Assembly: GCF_028308085.1 (NCBI RefSeq)
Contig: NZ_JAQMFS010000020.1
Coordinates: 1-40,457 of the forward strand
Length of the DNA: 40,457 nucleotides
Origin: Gemella haemolysans
GTDB lineage: Bacteria; Bacillota; Bacilli; Staphylococcales; Gemellaceae
Direction: 5' to 3'
Both the position numbers and the translations under genes were made by a program. The notes under the pieces are model-generated. The model was not told the DNA's origin, ran no database searches, and saw only the letters and a list, made by a program, of their open reading frames with translations. Position 1 is the first letter of the stretch. Each line of letters opens with the position of its first letter. Below, piece after piece: positions 35,890-40,457 of this stretch.

Positions 35890-36705
35890 TTACTTTTTCA
35901 TTGAATTATCGTATATTGTTACTATTCCAGTTTTTGACGCTTCTTTTACACCTCTATAAAATTCTTTTCCAGCATCTATATATAATTTATATCCGCTAGT
36001 AATTATTAATAACACTAAGATTATTACCAGTTTTAGCCTTTTGTTTTTATTTATCTTAATATTTCTCTTCGTATCATTTATAACATCAACACACATAAAA
36101 TGATACACTACTACCAATAATATTATAATAAATATTTTTATTACTTTGAATTGTGCACTATCATATTTTGGACCAGTATATGCAGTATAAACGCCCAGTA
36201 AAACGAATCTAATTATACCAACGATAAATTCATATATTAGTATATCAAAAATAAAGAAGTAAATTAATGATTTTTTTGTTTTTACCATTTGTACTACCGC
36301 TAAATTAGATAAAGCTATAATAGTAAGTATTGCATAGATATATTCAATGATATTAACTCCACTATATAAGTAATCTAATACAAATACTATCACACCTCCA
36401 GCGAATATACTCATATAAGTTGTATAATATATATATTTTGCTTTACTTTTTAACGATATTGGAAGATATTCAGTATATTGTTGCTCAAGATCATCATATT
36501 TTCTACCATTAATTACTATAATAAACGAACTAATTAAAGCTAATAATATATATGTTTTATCAAATAATAATTCTAGTATAACACTGATTGTTACAAAGTA
36601 ATATAAGATATATAATCCTTTGTAAAATAATGGCATACTATAGTTTCTACTTGATATTAAATTCCAAATCGCTCCAAATTTTGTTTCATATTGTTGTTTA
36701 ATCAT
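35890..36705 (-). CDS. Putative ABC-2-type membrane protein of a YtrA-regulated transporter
   Basis: The 271-residue protein has about six hydrophobic segments (the first near 28-65, the last near 228-246) and a short hydrophilic C-terminal tail outside the last helix. No Pfam-type motif is recognised. Its start overlaps the ATPase gene by eight bases, and the GntR-ATPase-membrane protein order is that of YtrA-type operons, so it is most likely the transporter's membrane subunit. A bacteriocin-immunity or cell-envelope role is possible by analogy but not shown. Confidence 0.65.
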   Translation of the reverse strand: MIKQQYETKFGAIWNLISSRNYSMPLFYKGLYILYYFVTISVILELLFDKTYILLALISSFIIVINGRKYDDLEQQYTEYLPISLKSKAKYIYYTTYMSIFAGGVIVFVLDYLYSGVNIIEYIYAILTIIALSNLAVVQMVKTKKSLIYFFIFDILIYEFIVGIIRFVLLGVYTAYTGPKYDSAQFKVIKIFIIILLVVVYHFMCVDVINDTKRNIKINKNKRLKLVIILVLLIITSGYKLYIDAGKEFYRGVKEASKTGIVTIYDNSMKK

Positions 36706-37411
36706 TTTTATTCTCTCCCTTCAATAGTGAAAGTAATATTCGCTCTATATCATTAGTCTCAAATCGTTCTTGTAATTCTACCACATCTTCCTTACTAGTA
36801 ACTTGACCATTTTCAAATACAATAATATAGTCGGCCAGGTTTTGTATTACATATGGTTCTTCGGTCACTATAATTATTGTTTTATCTTCATCCATATATT
36901 CTCTAAGAAGTGCTATCATTTCTTTTCTAGCTATTAAACCAACACCAGAAAATGGATTGTCTAATACTAATAGTTTAGTTTTTGTAAAAAATCCTATAGA
37001 AAATAATAATATTTTCCTCTCTCCTTGAGATAGTTCATAAATTTTCTTATGACGATATACTTTATGTTTACTCAGAAATTCGAAACATTTCTCTAAATTA
37101 AATCTTTCATCTAATTTGTATATTTTATAAAGCACCTCAGCTACTCGTAATGAATCAGAGAACAACGGTCTATCTGCCACATAAGAGTAAAGTTTTTTAA
37201 TATCCACGTTATTTTCATGAAAATTTAGATTGTTATAAGTGATTACATTTTTCTCTAAAAATATTCCTCCTAATAGTGTTTGTAAAAATAAAGTTTTTCC
37301 ACTTCCACTGTTACCTGTAATTGCATAGACATACCCATCTTGAAACTCCAAATCAATTGGTCCAAGTTGAAATGTTCTTTTATTAATCAATAATTTATTA
37401 ACTTTTATCAT
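36698..37411 (-). CDS. ABC transporter ATPase with degenerate catalytic motifs
   Basis: The 237-residue nucleotide-binding protein (start ATG 37411 after GGAGGAG; upstream codons belong to the GntR overlap) has an intact Walker A GNSGSGKT (33-40) and signature LSQGE (127-131). Walker B reads LLVLDNP (147-153), so the catalytic glutamate is asparagine (N152). The switch region reads IVTEEPY, with Glu184 where the H-loop histidine should be. It probably binds ATP, but normal hydrolysis is doubtful. It overlaps GntR by 14 bases and the membrane gene by eight. Confidence 0.85.
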   Translation of the reverse strand: MIKVNKLLINKRTFQLGPIDLEFQDGYVYAITGNSGSGKTLFLQTLLGGIFLEKNVITYNNLNFHENNVDIKKLYSYVADRPLFSDSLRVAEVLYKIYKLDERFNLEKCFEFLSKHKVYRHKKIYELSQGERKILLFSIGFFTKTKLLVLDNPFSGVGLIARKEMIALLREYMDEDKTIIIVTEEPYVIQNLADYIIVFENGQVTSKEDVVELQERFETNDIERILLSLLKGENKND

Positions 37412-37790
37412 AACTATTCTCCTCCATTGCACTATTAAATATATCCCTAATATCATTTTTATTAAGTCCATCGTTAATAGCCTTATCAATTATACTCTTC
37501 AGTTCGTCTAAGTACTCTTCTTTTTTTATCATTAAAACAGTAGCTAAATCTATATCATTTACGAAATATCCAACAGCCCCTTTTGAATAAATTAGGTCTT
37601 CTTGAAGTAATACCTCATATGATTTTTTTACGGTTATTATACCTACTTCTAACTCCTTAGCTAAACTCCTAATAGAAGGTAATTGATCATTATTTTTTAA
37701 GCTACCATTTAGAATATTACTTTTAATTTGTGTCGCCACCTGCTGATATATCGGAACAGATGACATATTAGAAAGTTTTATATTCATCAT
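37398..37790 (-). CDS. GntR-family regulator, YtrA type
   Basis: The 130-residue protein has an N-terminal GntR winged helix-turn-helix (about 12-78; IYQQVATQIKSNILNGSL, LPSIRSLAKELEV, GYFV) and only a short helical C-terminal tail with no ligand domain. This is typical of the YtrA subfamily, which control neighbouring ABC genes. AGGAGG precedes the ATG pair. It heads a three-gene operon; an inverted repeat over its own promoter suggests autoregulation. Confidence 0.9.
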   Translation of the reverse strand: MMNIKLSNMSSVPIYQQVATQIKSNILNGSLKNNDQLPSIRSLAKELEVGIITVKKSYEVLLQEDLIYSKGAVGYFVNDIDLATVLMIKKEEYLDELKSIIDKAINDGLNKNDIRDIFNSAMEENSYDKS

Positions 37791-37839
37791 TGTCCTCCTT
37801 ATTAATTTATTTTAAGCAAACTACAACATTATTTAGATA

Positions 37840-37897
37840 TTAAAAACGCTTTCTTGTATCTACTGTGATTATACGATAGATACAGTTAGTTTGTCAA
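37840..37897 (-). promoter_or_regulatory. GntR operon promoter with operator
   Basis: Minus-strand TTGACA (37897-37892) and TATAAT (37873-37868) have an 18-base spacer. A perfect inverted repeat TGTATCTA (37855-37862) / TAGATACA (37877-37884) brackets the -10 and is the likely GntR operator. TTAAAAACGCTTTCT (37840-37854) just downstream matches the cre consensus except at one key G. Confidence 0.7.
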
Positions 37898-37971
37898 TAA
37901 ATATATTAAAATTAATTTTAATTTTTATTAAACACAAATTCAATCTATTAATTTAAATATATATTTTTATT

Positions 37972-37998
37972 TTGAAAAATTTCTTAACATGTTATAAT
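37972..37998 (+). promoter_or_regulatory. Possible promoter of the glycosyltransferase gene
   Basis: TTGAAA (37972-37977) and TATAAT (37993-37998) are present, but the 15-base spacer is short. Confidence 0.4.
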
Positions 37999-38028
37999 TG
38001 TATTAACTATTATTTTAGGAGTGTATTT

Positions 38029-38712
38029 ATGATTACTATTATTGTGCCAATTTATAACGAAGAAAGAACAATACGTGATTTCGTTTATAATCTATATTGT
38101 TTGCATAATATTAAAGAACACGAGGTACTTTTCATTGATGGTGGTTCTACAGATAAAACAAAAGAAATACTAGATGAACTCTCTTATTTTGGTTATTCAT
38201 ACCACTTATCAGATAAAAAAGGACGAGCAAATCAGATGAATTACGGTGCAAAAATTGCTAAGGGTGATATCCTATGGTTCGTTCATTGTGATAGTGTTCT
38301 TCAAAAAGACGTTATTAAAAAAGTACTTGCTTGCCCTACTAAGGTCGGTTGTCTAAAGATTAGATTCTATCCAAATAGTTTTCCTATGTGGGTTAACTCA
38401 TTAGTTTCTAATATGCGGGCTAGTATTACCAATCTAGCATTTGGAGATCAAGCTATATTCATAAAAAAACAAGTATTTGAAGAAATTGGTGGATATAAAG
38501 ATATGCCTTTAATGGAAGATTACAAACTATCAGAAGATTTAAGTGCAAGAAATTACAAAATTACAGTAATCGACTCCTCTATTACATCATCAACTAGAAG
38601 ATACAAAAACCACACAGTAAAAACTATGTGGCAAATGCAAAAATTTCAAAAAATGTATCGACGTGGTGTTCCTGTTGAAGAACTAACGAAAATGTATAAA
38701 GATGTGAGGTAA
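38029..38712 (+). CDS. Family 2 glycosyltransferase, rSAM/selenodomain-associated (TIGR04283-like)
   Basis: I place the start at ATG 38029, five bases or so after TTAGGAG; an upstream TTG overlaps the promoter. The 227-residue GT-A protein has DGGSTD (37-42), GRANQMNYGA (65-74), HCDS (86-89, the metal-binding DxD position), GDQAIF (139-144), PLMEDYKL (160-167) and SSTRRY (187-192). This motif set is that of the 'rSAM/selenodomain-associated transferase 2' family, which travels with ArsS-type radical SAM proteins and AhpD-like proteins. Both follow here. Donor and acceptor are unknown; an arsenosugar role is only by family name. A decayed mobile-element fragment separates it from its presumed partners. 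Confidence 0.82.
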   Translation: MITIIVPIYNEERTIRDFVYNLYCLHNIKEHEVLFIDGGSTDKTKEILDELSYFGYSYHLSDKKGRANQMNYGAKIAKGDILWFVHCDSVLQKDVIKKVLACPTKVGCLKIRFYPNSFPMWVNSLVSNMRASITNLAFGDQAIFIKKQVFEEIGGYKDMPLMEDYKLSEDLSARNYKITVIDSSITSSTRRYKNHTVKTMWQMQKFQKMYRRGVPVEELTKMYKDVR

Positions 38713-38730
38713 TTCAATTTATATGGTTCT

Positions 38731-38830
38731 ACGAAAAATGTTCTAAATAATATAAAAGTTTATATGAAAATTAATAGAAAAATAATTTATATATATTTCT
38801 AAGTTCACTTTATATGAGCTTCATTGATAT
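38731..38830 (-). mobile_element. Decayed copy of the insertion-element end seen at position 1
   Basis: On the plus strand this matches the reverse complement of 5-100 at roughly 70 percent by eye, including an identical GTTTATATGAAAATT (38758-38772) and TTC-CTTTATA--AGCTT. Translated in the matching frame, SSYKVNLEI corresponds to SFYKANLDI at the window start, with stops elsewhere, as expected for a dead transposase 3' end. Confidence 0.6.
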
Positions 38831-38952
38831 CTAATATACTTTGAAAGCTGACTCGACAAAATCAATTTTTTCGAATCCTATATTTTTCAATCTATCTTAT
38901 GTTTAATTTAAAATTATATATTTTTTTACACATTATATATAGTTCAATTTCA

Positions 38953-38981
38953 TTGATTATTTATGGAAACTAACTTATAAT
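38953..38981 (+). promoter_or_regulatory. Promoter of the AhpD-like / radical SAM pair
   Basis: TTGATT (38953-38958) and TATAAT (38976-38981) with a 17-base spacer, 35 bp before the ATG. Confidence 0.75.
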
Positions 38982-39016
38982 TAATTTATATATAAATTTT
39001 AGAGGAGAGAATAAAT

Positions 39017-39355
39017 ATGGCAGAATATTTTAAAAAGAAACATTTAATAGAATTTGGTGAAGGGAAATTTGGTGAAGATGCACCTGAGTATTGGAAAAAC
39101 TTCATGAATTACTACGGTAATGTAATGGCTGAAGGTGAATTAACAACACGTGAAAAAGCTCTTATTGCACTTGCTGTAGCTCATGCTGAAGCTTGCCCTT
39201 ATTGTATTGATGCTTATACTAGTACATGTCTTGAAGAAGGATGCGATCAAGATCAAATCGCAGAAGCTATTCACGTTGCTGCTGCAATGAAAGCTGGTAT
39301 TACCCTAGTGCACGGTCTTCAAAGTAAAGAACTATCAGATAAATTAACAAACTAA
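39017..39355 (+). CDS. AhpD-like carboxymuconolactone decarboxylase family protein (ArsS-associated)
   Basis: The 112-residue all-helical protein has the redox pair C60-P-Y-C63 in HAEACPYCIDAYTS, further cysteines at 71 and 76, and a conserved AIHVAAAMKAG segment. This is the peroxidase-like AhpD/CMD fold, and ACPYCIDAYT plus the second half match the subfamily found beside ArsS-type radical SAM proteins. The CxxC pair suggests a thiol-disulfide or peroxide-handling partner. The histidine usually found after CxxC in AhpD is Tyr67 here. GAGGAG precedes the ATG. The radical SAM gene follows after seven bases. Confidence 0.88.
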   Translation: MAEYFKKKHLIEFGEGKFGEDAPEYWKNFMNYYGNVMAEGELTTREKALIALAVAHAEACPYCIDAYTSTCLEEGCDQDQIAEAIHVAAAMKAGITLVHGLQSKELSDKLTN

Positions 39356-39362
39356 ATTTATT

Positions 39363-40325
39363 ATGACTGAATTAAATATACCCAAATTTTTTGATCAAGT
39401 AGAGGAAAAACAATACTTATTAACCGAAGAGTTTCCAGAAGTAATGCAAATTAATGTAGGTAGCTTATGTAATATTACATGTAGTCACTGTCACGTTGAT
39501 GGAGGACCTACTAGAAAAAATAATATGGTTCGAGAAACTTTTGAACAAATTATAGAAGCATTCAAGGTTGGTAAGTATAAAACAATGGATATCACTGGCG
39601 GAGCTCCTGAGATGAACCCTAATTTCAGATGGTTTATAAAAGAAATCTCACAATATGCAAAAACTATAATTGTAAGAACAAACCTAATCATCCTTGATGT
39701 TCCAGCTTATAGAGACATACCAGAATTATATCGTGACTTGAAAGTTCAAGTAGTAGCCTCATTACCCTACTATAACGAAAAAGTCGTAGCTAAGCAACGT
39801 GGTAAAGGTGTTTTTCCAAAGTCAATAGAAGTACTAAGAAGACTAAATGAATTAGGTTATGGAAAAGACAAAGATCTAGTATTAAACCTAGTTTATAATC
39901 CAAACGGAGCGTTTTTACCTCCTAAACAAGAAGCACTAGAAAAAACTTACAAGAAAAAACTATATGACAATTTCGAAATTGTCTTTAATAATTTATTTGC
40001 TATAACAAATAATCCAATAGGTAGATTCTCTGAATTTCTTCATAGAGAAGATCTTTACGAAGGATATATGAATAAACTATATAAAGCATATAATCCTGCA
40101 ACACTACCAGGGCTAATGTGTAGAAACATGATTTCTGTTGGTCCAGATGGATCTTTATATGATTGCGACTTTAATTATATTGAAAAACTAAAAATCTCTG
40201 GAGAAATCAACCATGTGAGTCAGCTTGTAGATAATCATACAGGTGTACGTAGAATCGTTACAGGTATGCATTGTTACGGATGTACAGCAGGAGCTGGTTC
40301 ATCTTGAGGTGGAGAGACTTGCTAG
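39363..40325 (+). CDS. arsS: Radical SAM protein, ArsS-like, probable selenoprotein (in-frame UGA)
   Basis: The protein binds an iron-sulfur cluster and S-adenosylmethionine through C36-x3-C40-x2-C43 (CNITCSHC). A TMDITGGAPEMNP stretch (74-86) follows, and a Cys-rich C-terminal domain (DUF3641-like) has C253, DCDF (267-270), C304 and C307. The frame meets TGA at 40305-40307 right after CYGCTAGAGSS, where family members carry Cys or Sec followed by Gly-Gly. Here the next codons read GGETC, then TAG at 40323. With UGA as selenocysteine the protein is 320 residues with Sec315; otherwise it ends at 314 and loses that position. A hairpin at SECIS spacing follows. Family role: formation of a deoxyadenosyl arsenical in characterised ArsS; the substrate here is unproven. 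No ribosome-binding site is visible, so coupling to the upstream gene is likely. Confidence 0.82.
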
Positions 40326-40339
40326 CATAGGTTATGCTA
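40323..40339 (+). promoter_or_regulatory. Candidate bacterial SECIS hairpin
   Basis: TAGCATA (40323-40329) pairs perfectly with TATGCTA (40333-40339) around a GGT loop (40330-40332). The loop begins 23 nt after the TGA. Bacterial SECIS elements place a small stem with G and U in the loop roughly 16-37 nt after the UGA. No U run follows, so it is not a terminator. Confidence 0.65.
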
Positions 40340-40370
40340 ATAATAAACTAAAAGAAGCCATTAAATGATC

Positions 40371-40391
40371 TGACCCCAAAAAGTTAGACTT
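40371..40391 (+). mobile_element. Insertion-sequence-like terminus
   Basis: TGACCCCAAAAAGTTAGACT resembles the outer ends of IS3-family (IS150-group) elements as I remember them. No transposase is visible in the remaining bases, so it is either a solo end or the start of an element beyond the window. Confidence 0.35.
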
Positions 40392-40393
40392 AG

Positions 40394-40434
40394 GATAGCG
40401 TAGTAGTTATAATGACTGCTACGCTATCTTTTTT
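40394..40434 (+). terminator. Strong terminator after the radical SAM gene
   Basis: A 14-bp stem (40394-40407 with 40415-40428, one G-U) with a seven-base loop, followed by six T. Confidence 0.93.
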
Positions 40435-40457
40435 ATATTTATACAGTCATATGTTCT

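Larger units (their letters stand above)
38713..39016. other. 304-bp gap: decayed insertion-element remnant and promoter
   Basis: The left part (38731-38830) is a degraded copy of the insertion-element end found at 1-105. The right part carries the promoter at 38953-38981 and the GAGGAG ribosome-binding site of the AhpD-like gene. GAGTCAGC, also part of the element end at 1-115, recurs on the minus strand at 38847-38854. Confidence 0.55.

Noticed and set aside
38713-39016. A small gene in the gap before the AhpD-like gene
   Set aside because: All frames are broken by stops and the left part matches a mobile-element end.
40323-40339. The hairpin after the UGA as a terminator
   Set aside because: No U run follows; the true terminator with six T is at 40394-40434.
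1-40457. CRISPR array or prophage
   Set aside because: No regularly spaced repeats, integrase, or phage structural genes are visible anywhere in the window.

Overview
The window is about 40 kb of a very AT-rich, low-GC Gram-positive chromosome. Gene content (SigA-type sigma factor, RNase Y, a four-repeat S1 protein, SepF/YlmG/YlmH, YugP, CHC2-type DnaG, likely CodY and CcpA sites) points to the Bacilli. Gemella or a close relative is my best guess, but nothing in the window proves the genus. Most of it is conserved housekeeping DNA, with most genes on the minus strand.

Layout. Positions 1-115 are the end of an insertion element. The region 219-7420 (minus) holds a YugP peptidase, der, rpsA, trmD, rimM and a phosphonate-type ABC transporter (phnC and a fused double permease phnE) directly upstream of rimM. 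Next come a thioredoxin-like gene, a six-tRNA operon (Asn-Ser-Glu-Asp-Phe-His) driven from a 41-bp palindrome, and phnD on the far side of the tRNAs. The region 9899-14818 (minus) holds sepF-ylmG-ylmH, then a run of rRNA methyltransferase, corA, a DUF1146-like gene and an AI-2E family permease. The plus-strand genes at 14940-15751 encode a rhodanese and a TM2 protein. They are followed by a POT transporter, dnaG-rpoD (minus) and trkA-trkH (plus).

The region 23887-28711 is a tightly packed seven-gene minus operon: aminotransferase, tmk, holB, tRNA-methyltransferase, GIY-YIG protein, rsmI and an unusual membrane protein carrying a histidine-kinase-like H-box. It diverges from ilvE across CodY-box-like sequences. 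Two tandem formate/nitrite-family channels, rny (minus), rplK-rplA behind an L1-type leader, and a YtrA-type GntR/ABC operon follow.

The most interesting part is the right end (38029-40325). A family 2 glycosyltransferase, an AhpD-like protein and a radical SAM protein together match the 'rSAM/selenodomain' (ArsS-associated) gene set. The radical SAM frame stops at an in-frame UGA exactly where this family carries its C-terminal Cys or Sec. After the UGA come Gly-Gly-Glu-Thr-Cys-stop and a perfect 7-bp hairpin with a GGU loop at SECIS spacing. I read it as a probable selenoprotein. A decayed copy of the insertion-element end seen at position 1 lies between the glycosyltransferase and this pair, and an IS-like terminus lies just beyond it, so this corner looks accessory.
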